Source of the DNA: Bacillota bacterium
GTDB taxonomy: Bacteria > Bacillota > Sulfobacillia > JAJZYS01 > JAJZLH01
NCBI GenBank assembly: GCA_021850485.1
Contig: JAJZLY010000029.1
Location: 1-64,000 of the forward strand
Direction: 5' to 3'
Length of the DNA: 64,000 nucleotides
In this document: positions 57,344 through 64,000 of the stretch, piece by piece
Numbering within the stretch: the stretch's first letter is position 1
Layout of the letters: each line of letters opens with the position of its first letter
Notes under the pieces: generated by a model
Told to the model about the DNA's origin: nothing
Database searches by the model: none
Seen by the model: the letters and a program-made list of their open reading frames with translations, nothing else
Position numbers and translations under genes: made by a program

Positions 57344-59113
57344 ATGACGGATGGCATGATCGAGCGGTTGCGCTATGACGTGGTGATTTTGGGAGCCGGA
57401 GGCGCCGGCCTGCGGGCGGCGATCGAAGCCGCCAGGCCCGGAGTGAAGGTGGCTGTCTTGTCCAAGTCGCTGCTGGGCAAAGCGCACACGGTGATGGCAG
57501 AGGGTGGCATGGCGGTCTCGTTCGGCAACCTGGATCCGCAAGACTGCTGGCAGACCCACTTTTACGACACGATGCGCGGCGGCAAGTTTCTCAACCACTA
57601 CCGGATGGCCGAGATCTTTGCCAAGGAAGCGCCAGACCGGGTGGTGGAGCTCGAACAGTGGGGTGCGGTCTTCGACCGCACGCCGGAGGGCCGGATCAGC
57701 CAGCGGGCTTTCGGCGCTCACAGCTTTCGCCGTCTGGCTCATGTCGGCGACCGGACTGGTTTGGAATTGATCCGCACCTTGCAATACAAGGGCATCCACA
57801 GCGGCATGGACATCTACCAGGAGGTCACCGCCACCCACCTGTTTCAAGACGGCGCCGGGCGACCGACCGGCGTCTTCGCCTACCACCGCCAGTCCGGCAC
57901 CTTTTGTGTCTTCGAGGCCAAGGCGGTGGTGATCGCCACCGGCGGCTGGGGCCGGATGTACAAGGTCACGTCCAATTCCTGGGAGTCGACTGGTGAGGGT
58001 GCCGCCCTGGCGATGCGGGCCGGAGCTGAAATGAAAGACATGGAGATGGTGCAGTTCCACCCCACTGGCATGGTGTGGCCACCCGGTGCGCGCGGCCTCC
58101 TGGTGACTGAGGGTGTGCGCGGCGAAGGCGGCATCTTGCTCAACTCCGAAGGAGAGCGCTTCATGCTGCGCTACGACCCGGAGAAGAAGGATCTTTCCAG
58201 CCGAGACGTCGTGGCACGCTCCATCTACAAAGAGGTGCAGGCCGGCCGCGGGTCGCCCCACGGTGGCGCCTTCTTGGACATCACGCACCGGGGCGCCGAT
58301 TTCATCAAGCGCAAGCTGCCGAACATGTACGACCAATACCTGAGCTTGGCAGACATCGACATCACCAAACAGCCATTTGAGGTGGCGCCGACCATCCACT
58401 ACACCATGGGCGGCATCTCTGTGGACCCGGAGACCGGCGCCACCAGCCTGGAAGGGCTATTTGCAGCGGGAGAATCCGCCTGTGGCCTGCACGGTGCCAA
58501 CCGCCTGGGCGGGAACTCGCTAACCGACCTATTGGTCTTCGGCCGCCGAGTGGGGATCGGGGCTTGCGACTACGCTGCCAGCCGCCAGGAATGGACCGCG
58601 CCCAGCGCAAGCCAAGTGGCTGAGGCCGAGGCCGCAGCGTTGGCTCCGCTCGATCGGGCGGAGGGCGAAAATCCCTACCAGCTGCACAAGGACCTGCAGG
58701 AGCTGATGGGTGAGCATGCCGCCATCGCCCGCAACCGTGAACTGGCCGAAGCGGGCCTGGCCAAACTGGAGGCACTCAAGCTGCGGTCCAAGCGCCTGGC
58801 CTCCCCCGGCTCGCGCATGTACAATCCTGGCTGGCACGCCGTGTTTGAGGTCGAGGCCATGGTGCTGCTGGCCGAGGCGATCTTGCAGGGGGCGCTGTGG
58901 CGTGAGGAGAGTCGAGGCGCCCACTGGCGGCTCGATTTCCCGGACGCCGACGACCAGGGCTTCGGGCAGGCGAACTCGATCTGCCGACTCGATGGCGACG
59001 AGGTCAAACTCTCCACTCGGCCAGTACCGCAGATGCCGGCCGAACTGGCGGCGCTTTTCAGTTCCGGCCAGCTGCCGGTGCGCCAAGGCACAGATCAGGG
59101 AGGGCACAGCTGA
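57344..59113 (+). CDS. sdhA: Succinate dehydrogenase flavoprotein subunit
   Basis: A 589-residue flavoprotein. FAD loop VVILGAGGAGLRAAIEA, covalent-FAD His in GKAHTVMAEGGMAV, active-site HPTGMVWPPGARGLLVTEGVRGEGG with Arg, and HYTMGGISVDPETGA with GLFAAGESACGLHGANRLGGNSLTDLLVFG. It oxidises succinate to fumarate. It overlaps sdhB by one base (TGATG). Placing sdh in a phenylacetate cluster is sensible because the pathway ends in succinyl-CoA plus acetyl-CoA. Confidence 0.96.
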   Translation: MTDGMIERLRYDVVILGAGGAGLRAAIEAARPGVKVAVLSKSLLGKAHTVMAEGGMAVSFGNLDPQDCWQTHFYDTMRGGKFLNHYRMAEIFAKEAPDRVVELEQWGAVFDRTPEGRISQRAFGAHSFRRLAHVGDRTGLELIRTLQYKGIHSGMDIYQEVTATHLFQDGAGRPTGVFAYHRQSGTFCVFEAKAVVIATGGWGRMYKVTSNSWESTGEGAALAMRAGAEMKDMEMVQFHPTGMVWPPGARGLLVTEGVRGEGGILLNSEGERFMLRYDPEKKDLSSRDVVARSIYKEVQAGRGSPHGGAFLDITHRGADFIKRKLPNMYDQYLSLADIDITKQPFEVAPTIHYTMGGISVDPETGATSLEGLFAAGESACGLHGANRLGGNSLTDLLVFGRRVGIGACDYAASRQEWTAPSASQVAEAEAAALAPLDRAEGENPYQLHKDLQELMGEHAAIARNRELAEAGLAKLEALKLRSKRLASPGSRMYNPGWHAVFEVEAMVLLAEAILQGALWREESRGAHWRLDFPDADDQGFGQANSICRLDGDEVKLSTRPVPQMPAELAALFSSGQLPVRQGTDQGGHS

Positions 59114-59841
59114 TGGCTGAAATGAGAACCCTGCACGTGTTCCGGGGCGATCAGAGCGGTGGTGAAGAGGTCGCCTATGAGGTGCCAGTGGAGTCTGGCA
59201 TGGTGGTGCTCGATGCCGTGCATCAGATCCAAGCCACGCAAGCTCCCGATCTGGCGGTGCGCTGGAACTGCAAGGCAGCCCGCTGCGGTTCTTGCTCCGC
59301 AGAAGTGAACGGCCACCCGCGCCTGATGTGCAAGACCCGTCTGGATGCCATCGAGGGCGAGATCCATGTGCGCCCGATGAAGGCTTTTCCGGTGATTCGC
59401 GATCTGGTCACCGATGTGTCCTGGAACTACGAGAAGGCGAAGCAGATCGAGCCGTTTGCGCCGAAGGAGCCGGCCCCGTTTACCATGTACCAGCGGGACG
59501 TGGAGCGAAGCCAGCAGTTTCGCAAGTGCATCGAGTGCTTCTTGTGCCAAGATGTCTGCCACGTGCTGCGCGAGCATTCAGCCAAAGAGCAGTATTTCGG
59601 GCCCCGCTTCATGATCAAGATCGCCGAGCTGGAAATGCACCCGATGGATGGAGCAGACCGTGTGCCCTTCACCTCGCATCAGGCCGGAGTTGGCATGTGC
59701 AACATCACCAAGTGCTGCCAGGAGGTCTGCCCCGAGCATATTCACCTCACGGACGATGCGATCATTCCGCTCAAAGAGCGAGTGGCTGACCGCGAGTGGG
59801 ATCCGATTCGGGCCCTGTTCCGCAAGCCAGCGGTGCGCTGA
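59113..59841 (+). CDS. sdhB: Succinate dehydrogenase iron-sulfur subunit
   Basis: A 242-residue protein with the three cluster sites in order: 2Fe-2S in CKAARCGSC plus MC (residues about 57-77), 4Fe-4S in CIECFLCQDVC and 3Fe-4S in CNITKCCQEVCPE. It carries electrons from the flavin to the quinone site with SdhC. The ATG shares its first base with the sdhA stop codon. Confidence 0.96.
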   Translation: MAEMRTLHVFRGDQSGGEEVAYEVPVESGMVVLDAVHQIQATQAPDLAVRWNCKAARCGSCSAEVNGHPRLMCKTRLDAIEGEIHVRPMKAFPVIRDLVTDVSWNYEKAKQIEPFAPKEPAPFTMYQRDVERSQQFRKCIECFLCQDVCHVLREHSAKEQYFGPRFMIKIAELEMHPMDGADRVPFTSHQAGVGMCNITKCCQEVCPEHIHLTDDAIIPLKERVADREWDPIRALFRKPAVR

Positions 59842-59956
59842 CCAAGCCGTGCACTCGGCCGCTGCCGCCCGGAGAGGCCGGCCACCGGCTGGATCGTTGC
59901 CGCCGCAGCGGGCGATTGACGTCCGCCTGAGGCCGTGCGACCATTTGGGCTAGAAC

Positions 59957-59966
59957 CAAACGTTTG
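59957..59966. promoter_or_regulatory. Palindromic operator before the TetR gene
   Basis: CAAACGTTTG is a perfect 10-bp palindrome (with flanks AAC and TTT keeping partial symmetry) 13 nt before the TetR start. PaaR-type TetR regulators of phenylacetate genes recognise AACG..CGTT sites, so this is a likely autoregulatory operator. Confidence 0.55.
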
Positions 59967-59979
59967 TTTGGGAGGCACC

Positions 59980-60561
59980 ATGGGGCGCAGGCAGGACATC
60001 GTAGAAGCGGCCCAGACCCTGTTTGCCGAACGCGGCTACCACCACACCTCGATGCAAGACCTGGGAGACGCCCTAGGCATGCAGCGGGGCAGTCTGTACG
60101 CTCACATCGGTAGCAAAGATGAATTGCTGGTCGAGATCGTCGCCCGGGCGGCGCATGAGTTTGTACTCGGCATGGAGCAGATCGTCGGGCAAGCTGAGAG
60201 CGCGCCCAAGCGATTGCGGGCTGCACTGCGCCACCATATCCGGGTGGTCACGGACAGCCTCCCTGCCTCTGCCGTGTTTCTCTTTGAGTGGCGTCATCTG
60301 CCACCTCACGAGCGCCTTGACGTGGCGCGGCAGCGAGACCACTACGAAGGGCTCTGGCGACGCCTGCTGATTGAGGGTGTGGCCGAAGGCGCCTGGAGCG
60401 TGCCAGACCCGGCCCTGACCGCCACTTTCTTGCTGTCGATCGGGAATTGGACGGCGCAGTGGTATCGGCCAGACGGGCGGCTCACGGGCGAGCAGGTAGC
60501 CGATCAGATCTACCAGTTGGCGATGGATGGCATCAGCAGGCGTCAGGAGGTGGCGAGATGA
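59980..60561 (+). CDS. TetR-family regulator, PaaR-like
   Basis: A 193-residue TetR protein: MGRRQDIVEAAQTLFAERGYHHTSMQDLGDALGMQRGSLYAHIGSKDELL is the HTH, and the ligand domain follows, ending EQVADQIYQLAMDGI. It sits directly before paaABCD and overlaps paaA by 4 nt (ATGA), so it probably responds to phenylacetyl-CoA as PaaR does in Thermus and Corynebacterium; that is inference from context. ATG 59980 has GGGAGG 5 nt upstream. Confidence 0.88.
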   Translation: MGRRQDIVEAAQTLFAERGYHHTSMQDLGDALGMQRGSLYAHIGSKDELLVEIVARAAHEFVLGMEQIVGQAESAPKRLRAALRHHIRVVTDSLPASAVFLFEWRHLPPHERLDVARQRDHYEGLWRRLLIEGVAEGAWSVPDPALTATFLLSIGNWTAQWYRPDGRLTGEQVADQIYQLAMDGISRRQEVAR

Positions 60562-61490
60562 CAGACCAAGCTAGGCTCGAGGCGTTTGAGGCCAAAATCG
60601 CCGGTGGTGAGAAGATCGAGTCCGACGACTGGATGCCCGAGCTCTACCGCAAGCAGGCCCTGCGCTTGATCTTGACGCACGCTAATTCCGAATTGATGGG
60701 TGCCCTTCCCGAGCGGGAGTGGATTCCTCGAGCTCCAGGCATGCACCGTAAGCTGGCCGTGCTGGCCAAGGTGCAAGACGAGATTGGCCACGCCCAGCTC
60801 ATCTACCGGGTGGCGGAGGATCTGGCCCGGCCGCTGGGATTGACCCGCGATGACTTCATGCAAGACTTGATCTCCGGCAAGGCCAAGTTCCACAACGTCT
60901 TCTCCTACCCGGCCCCGACCTGGGCTGACGTGGGTGTGATCGCCTGGCTGGTGGACGGCGCTGCCCTGGTCACACAGGGAGCCCTGCTCCGCACCAGCTA
61001 TGGCCCCTACGGCCGGATACTGCGCCGCATCTGCGCCGAAGAGGCAATCCACCTCAAGCATGGCGAGGATATCGTGCTCACCTTGGCGGCTGGGACGGCG
61101 GACCAGCGGCAGATGCTGCAGGACGCACTGAGTCGCTGGTGGGAGCCGCTTTTGCACTTCTTCGGGCCGCCGGACGAGGTCTCGCCCAACACCGAGCAGA
61201 TGGTGCGCTGGGGGATCCGCCTGAAGTCCAACGAGGAGATGCGCCAGGAATTTCTGCAAAACTACGCACCGAAGATCCTGGAAATTGGCCTCCTGCCGCC
61301 GGACCCAGGGTTGCGGAAGGACCCAGTGAGCGGCGTCTGGCAGTATACGCAACCAAATTGGGATGTGTTCTGGAAGGTGGTCAGAGGGGACGGTCCCAAG
61401 ACCAAAGAGCGCCTAGAACTGCGCCGTATGGCGTACGAGGACCAATTGTGGGTCAGGCAGGCGGTGCGGGGTACCCACCATGTCGCATGA
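60558..61490 (+). CDS. paaA: Ring-1,2-phenylacetyl-CoA epoxidase, catalytic subunit PaaA
   Basis: A 310-residue diiron oxygenase subunit. Carboxylate/His ligands appear in KVQDEIGHAQLIYRVAEDL and EEAIHLKHGEDIV; HANSELMGALPEREWIPRAPGMHRKLA is the conserved N-terminal block. With PaaC it epoxidises the ring of phenylacetyl-CoA using O2. The ATG has GGAGG 6 nt upstream and overlaps the TetR stop. It overlaps paaB by 11 nt. Confidence 0.96.
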   Translation: MTDQARLEAFEAKIAGGEKIESDDWMPELYRKQALRLILTHANSELMGALPEREWIPRAPGMHRKLAVLAKVQDEIGHAQLIYRVAEDLARPLGLTRDDFMQDLISGKAKFHNVFSYPAPTWADVGVIAWLVDGAALVTQGALLRTSYGPYGRILRRICAEEAIHLKHGEDIVLTLAAGTADQRQMLQDALSRWWEPLLHFFGPPDEVSPNTEQMVRWGIRLKSNEEMRQEFLQNYAPKILEIGLLPPDPGLRKDPVSGVWQYTQPNWDVFWKVVRGDGPKTKERLELRRMAYEDQLWVRQAVRGTHHVA

Positions 61491-61785
61491 GCCGGTCGAG
61501 GAGACTGTCTATGAGGTGTTCGGTCAGACCGACCGGGGAGAGCCCTATGTCCAACTGGGCTCGTTGCCGGCTGCCGATCCCGAGATGGGACTGATGTTGG
61601 CCCGCGAGCTGTTCTCCAGGCGCGGCGAGGTGATCAGTCTGTGGCTGGTGGAACGCCAGGAGATCCATGCAACCGAGCGCTTAGACGGCGATTTGATCCG
61701 GGGCACGGACCGCACCTACAGGATGGGCGAGGGCTACCGGGTGACAGTGGAAAAGCGCCAGCGCCTGCGGAGGGTGAAGCCGTGA
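61480..61785 (+). CDS. paaB: Ring-1,2-phenylacetyl-CoA epoxidase, subunit PaaB
   Basis: A 101-residue bridging subunit: YEVFGQTDRGEPYVQLGSLPAADPEMGLMLARELFSRRGEVISLWLVERQEI. It holds PaaA-PaaC heterodimers together. ATG 61480 lies inside the end of paaA, so its translation is coupled. Its stop overlaps paaC (GTGA). Confidence 0.95.
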   Translation: MSHEPVEETVYEVFGQTDRGEPYVQLGSLPAADPEMGLMLARELFSRRGEVISLWLVERQEIHATERLDGDLIRGTDRTYRMGEGYRVTVEKRQRLRRVKP

Positions 61786-62552
61786 CCCAACGGAAGCTGA
61801 TCGACCACGCCGTGAACGAGGTCTTGCTGGCCATCGCCGACGACGAACTGGTCTGCGGGCATCGTGATTCGGAGTGGTGCGCCTTCGCTCCGATGATCGA
61901 AGAAGACGTCGCCTTTGCTTCTATCGCCCAAGATGAGATGGGACACGCCCGTCTGCTCTACCAGCTGCTGGAGGCGCGCGGACAGGGAAGCCTGGACCAA
62001 CTGGCATTTGGACGGCCCGTCACTGGCTACAAGAACGCCCAACTGCTGGAGCGCAAGAACGCTGGCTGGGCGCAGGCGATTGCCCGCCACTTGGTCTACG
62101 ATCTTTACGATGATTTGCTGACCGGCCGCTTGCTCGAGGCCTGCCAGCTGGTCGAAGTGGCAGACATTGCCCGCCTGGTGCGGCGCGAGGAACGCTATCA
62201 TCTGGAACATCAAGAAACCTGGATCAACCACCTGGGCCATGGCGGGGACGGTGCCAAAGCCCGTCTGGACACGGCCCTGGGCCAAGTGCTGGCCGAAGCC
62301 GGCGGCCTGTTCGAGGACCTGCCTGCCCACCGCCAACTGGCTGAGGCGGGGCTGTTGCCCGGCGTGCCATCTGACCTACAGATCGAGTTTTCACAGCGAC
62401 TCAGTGCGCTTTGCCTCGCTGCTGGCCTGAGTGAGCCTGCGATCCCCAGTGGCGGCTTGGGCGGGCGACTGGGCCAGCACACGGCGGATATGAGCGAGTG
62501 TCTGGCCACCATGACCGAGGTGCTCGGCCGAGCCCCTGGGGCCATTTGGTGA
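61782..62552 (+). CDS. paaC: Ring-1,2-phenylacetyl-CoA epoxidase, subunit PaaC
   Basis: A 256-residue structural partner of PaaA with the same helical ferritin-like fold: LAIADDELVCGHRDSEWCAFAPMIEEDVAFASIAQDEMGHARLLYQLL and RREERYHLEHQETWI. The Glu/His pairs are still present, although PaaC is usually taken as non-catalytic. Starts with GTG at the GTGA overlap with paaB. Confidence 0.95.
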   Translation: MTQRKLIDHAVNEVLLAIADDELVCGHRDSEWCAFAPMIEEDVAFASIAQDEMGHARLLYQLLEARGQGSLDQLAFGRPVTGYKNAQLLERKNAGWAQAIARHLVYDLYDDLLTGRLLEACQLVEVADIARLVRREERYHLEHQETWINHLGHGGDGAKARLDTALGQVLAEAGGLFEDLPAHRQLAEAGLLPGVPSDLQIEFSQRLSALCLAAGLSEPAIPSGGLGGRLGQHTADMSECLATMTEVLGRAPGAIW

Positions 62553-62563
62553 GGAGGCCCGAG

Positions 62564-63031
62564 ATGACGCACGATCAGGCGATGGCGGTCCTGGCCACGG
62601 TCAGCGATCCAGAGATCCCGGTCTTGTCGATCGTCGATCTGGGGATTGTCGAACGCCTGGCGTGCGCACCAGATCTGATCGAGGTCTGGCTGGTCCCTAC
62701 CTTTGCCGGCTGCCCAGCGCTCGAACTGATCAGGCGTTCGGTCAGCGCGGCGCTCCAGGAAGCTGGTGCGCCCCAGGTGCAAGTCACCTTTTTGACAGCA
62801 CCGGTGTGGACCACCGATCGGATCACGCCCCGAGGTCTGGCCGCCTTGGCTTCCTTCGGCATCGCTGCTCCTGGAGAGCAGGTAGCGGCCTGCCCCTACT
62901 GTCAGTCCACACAGACCCGGCGTGAGAGCGCCTTTGGCCCCACCCTGTGTCGCCAGGTCTTTTACTGCGACGGCTGTCAGCAGCCGTTTGAGCGGATGAA
63001 GCTGATGACCCTGGCGCCAAGGCCACGATGA
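62564..63031 (+). CDS. paaD: PaaD, iron-sulfur/MIP18-type assembly factor for the epoxidase
   Basis: A 155-residue protein. The MIP18 domain begins MAVLATVSDPEIPVLSIVDLGIVERL and has TFAGCPALELI with the Cys. The C-terminus is a zinc-ribbon-like segment with CPYC and CDGC. PaaD is needed for maturation of the epoxidase, probably by inserting the cluster of PaaE, which is not found nearby. ATG 62564 has GGAGG 6 nt upstream. Confidence 0.93.
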   Translation: MTHDQAMAVLATVSDPEIPVLSIVDLGIVERLACAPDLIEVWLVPTFAGCPALELIRRSVSAALQEAGAPQVQVTFLTAPVWTTDRITPRGLAALASFGIAAPGEQVAACPYCQSTQTRRESAFGPTLCRQVFYCDGCQQPFERMKLMTLAPRPR

Positions 63032-63432
63032 GACCATTCGCCGGCGGTGAAGGCGCAGAGATGGAGTTCACGGTGGAGCCGGGTATGGAGGCTGCCTTTG
63101 GCGGTCAGGTAATCCATCGTGTGCTATCCACGTGGGCCCTGGTCCACCATCTGGAGTGGGTCTCCCGCCGGCTGCTGGTGGAGCATTTCGACCCCGGTGA
63201 GGAGGGCGCTGGCGCCGGTGTGAGCATTCGCCACCTGGCGCCGGCACCAATCGGGAGCGTAGTGCGGGTCAAGGCCGTTGCCCGACCCAGTCGGCCTGGC
63301 CACCTGACCACCGATGTCGAGGCCACGGCTGGCGGGCGCCTGGTGGCCCAAGGGCAGGTATTCCAGGCCATCTGGCCAGCAGATGAACTCCACCGCCGGA
63401 TGGCTGAGCCTCCCGAGACGTCCCAGCCGTGA
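63028..63432 (+). CDS. FlK-like acyl-CoA thioesterase (hotdog fold)
   Basis: A 134-residue hotdog protein. The pattern STWALVHHLEWVSRRLL, then GAGVSIRHLAPAPIGSVVRVKA places Thr, Glu and His where fluoroacetyl-CoA thioesterase FlK has its catalytic triad. In a paa cluster it could take the PaaI role of rescuing CoA from dead-end thioesters. The start is ATG 63028 (ATGA overlap with paaD) or ATG 63061, 11 codons later. Confidence 0.8.
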   Translation: MRPFAGGEGAEMEFTVEPGMEAAFGGQVIHRVLSTWALVHHLEWVSRRLLVEHFDPGEEGAGAGVSIRHLAPAPIGSVVRVKAVARPSRPGHLTTDVEATAGGRLVAQGQVFQAIWPADELHRRMAEPPETSQP

Positions 63433-63449
63433 GCGCACACCCCAGCAGG

Positions 63450-63461
63450 ACCGCTAGCGGT
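63450..63461. promoter_or_regulatory. 12-bp perfect palindrome
   Basis: ACCGCTAGCGGT lies in the 60-bp gap before the hydrolase gene. It could be an operator or a small hairpin. Nothing more can be said. Confidence 0.3.
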
Positions 63462-63493
63462 ATGGGCGAAGGGGGCGCTAGGAGGTGGCACCG

Positions 63494-64000
63494 TGAGTGA
63501 GATTGCCCCGCCCCGCCGGCGCCGCAGATGGCCGTGGTGGGTGGCTGGCCTGGCCGCACTGTGTGTGGTGCTGGTACTGTACTCCGGCCTGGTGGTCTTC
63601 AGTCTGATTCACCCCAGCCGTGATGTGTTGCGAACCAATCCCGGCCTGTGGGGTCTCAACTATCAGAACGTGACCTTTCCCAGCAAGGCGGGTGGCCTCG
63701 AACTCAAGGGTTGGTGGATTCCGAGTACGGGTGCTGGATTGACCGTGGTGCTGGCCCATGGCTATTCGTCCAACCGGGCGATGGCCAGCTTGCCTGGCCT
63801 CGCCTTGGCTACGGCGCTGCACAACATGGGTGCCAACGTCTTGATGTTCGACTTTCGGGCCGAGGGCGCTTCGCCGGGGACAGAGGTGACGGTCGGAGTC
63901 AAGGAGCAGTGGGACCTGGTTGGAGCGGTTGAGGCTGCTCGCAAAACGTTGGCTCCCAGTGTGCCGGTGGCAGTGATCGGCTTCTCTATGGGTGCTTCGA
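63494..64000 (+). CDS. Membrane-anchored alpha/beta hydrolase, 3' end beyond the window
   Basis: GTG 63494 has GGAGGT 7 nt upstream and opens a frame running off the window end (169 codons seen). An Arg-rich start, then a transmembrane helix (WWVAGLAALCVVLVLYSGLVV); the hydrolase domain has LELKGWWIPSTGAGLTVVLAHGYSSNRA (oxyanion region), VLMFDFRAEGAS and the nucleophile motif GFSMG at the edge. The gene is incomplete, so Asp and His are not visible. A role in the cluster is unknown. Confidence 0.85.

Noticed and set aside
1-64000. CRISPR arrays, rRNA genes or a replication origin
   Set aside because: No regularly spaced repeats, rRNA sequence or DnaA-box cluster was noticed on reading through; absence was judged by eye only.

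Overview
The window is a GC-rich bacterial chromosome segment. It has strong Shine-Dalgarno sites (GGAGG-type) and many GTG and TTG starts, and genes are packed into short, often overlapping operons. The gene set points to an aerobic heterotroph: ring-1,2-phenylacetyl-CoA epoxidase, succinate dehydrogenase, catalase and a ring-cleaving dioxygenase. A secreted G1 (eqolisin-type) peptidase suggests an acidic habitat. The ribosome-binding sites and the PlsY/GpsA, HD-GYP and MhqO/MhqD-like genes would fit a high-GC Firmicute such as a Sulfobacillus-like lineage, or a Chloroflexota relative. No rRNA or marker gene settles this, so the placement is inference.

Layout. 1-6.7 kb: a 3' half of tRNA-Thr at the left edge, a PepSY-like secreted protein, an RRM RNA-binding protein with a structured leader, a frameshifted TfoX-like gene, an EVE protein, a MoaD-like protein overlapping a BNR propeller gene, a YcaQ-type protein, a GNAT and a small DUF2892 protein. 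6.8-16.8 kb: an S9 peptidase; a thiamin salvage operon (thiD-tenA-NCS1 permease) under a TPP riboswitch; a START-methyltransferase fusion; a molybdate/tungstate operon with a one-component regulator, a lipoprotein and a fused permease-ATPase. 16.9-24 kb: pyruvate dehydrogenase aceE-aceF-lpd, then lysine 2,3-aminomutase.

24.3-28.4 kb is the accessory region. tRNA-Tyr and tRNA-Thr(GGU) are followed by a compact insertion of about 1.8 kb flanked by 46-bp direct repeats of the tRNA 3' half. It carries hicAB and a methyltransferase but no recombinase. Beyond it lie a DUF4160/DUF2442 pair (the first member frameshifted), an integrase-like remnant and a transposase tail of the IS256 family.

28.4-53 kb: catalase, cytosine-type permease, ROK kinase, FAD-linked oxidase, G1 peptidase, GH15 glycosidase, an MhqO/MhqD-like pair, HD-GYP protein, HxlR/YceI, gpsA-plsY with a D,D-carboxypeptidase, a MarR-HlyD-EmrB efflux operon with a roadblock-like protein, upp, and eamA/Y-family polymerase. 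53.2-64 kb: a catabolic block with paaG, three short-chain dehydrogenases, sdhCAB, a TetR (PaaR-like) regulator, paaABCD, an FlK-like thioesterase and a truncated alpha/beta hydrolase. No paaE, paaK or paaZ is visible.

The most interesting signals are the recombinase-less tRNA-Thr insertion (with a second tRNA-Thr half-gene at the window edge), mutually exclusive hairpins that can hide the aceE ribosome-binding site, a hairpin over the RRM gene's ribosome-binding site, and a recurring extended -10 promoter motif.
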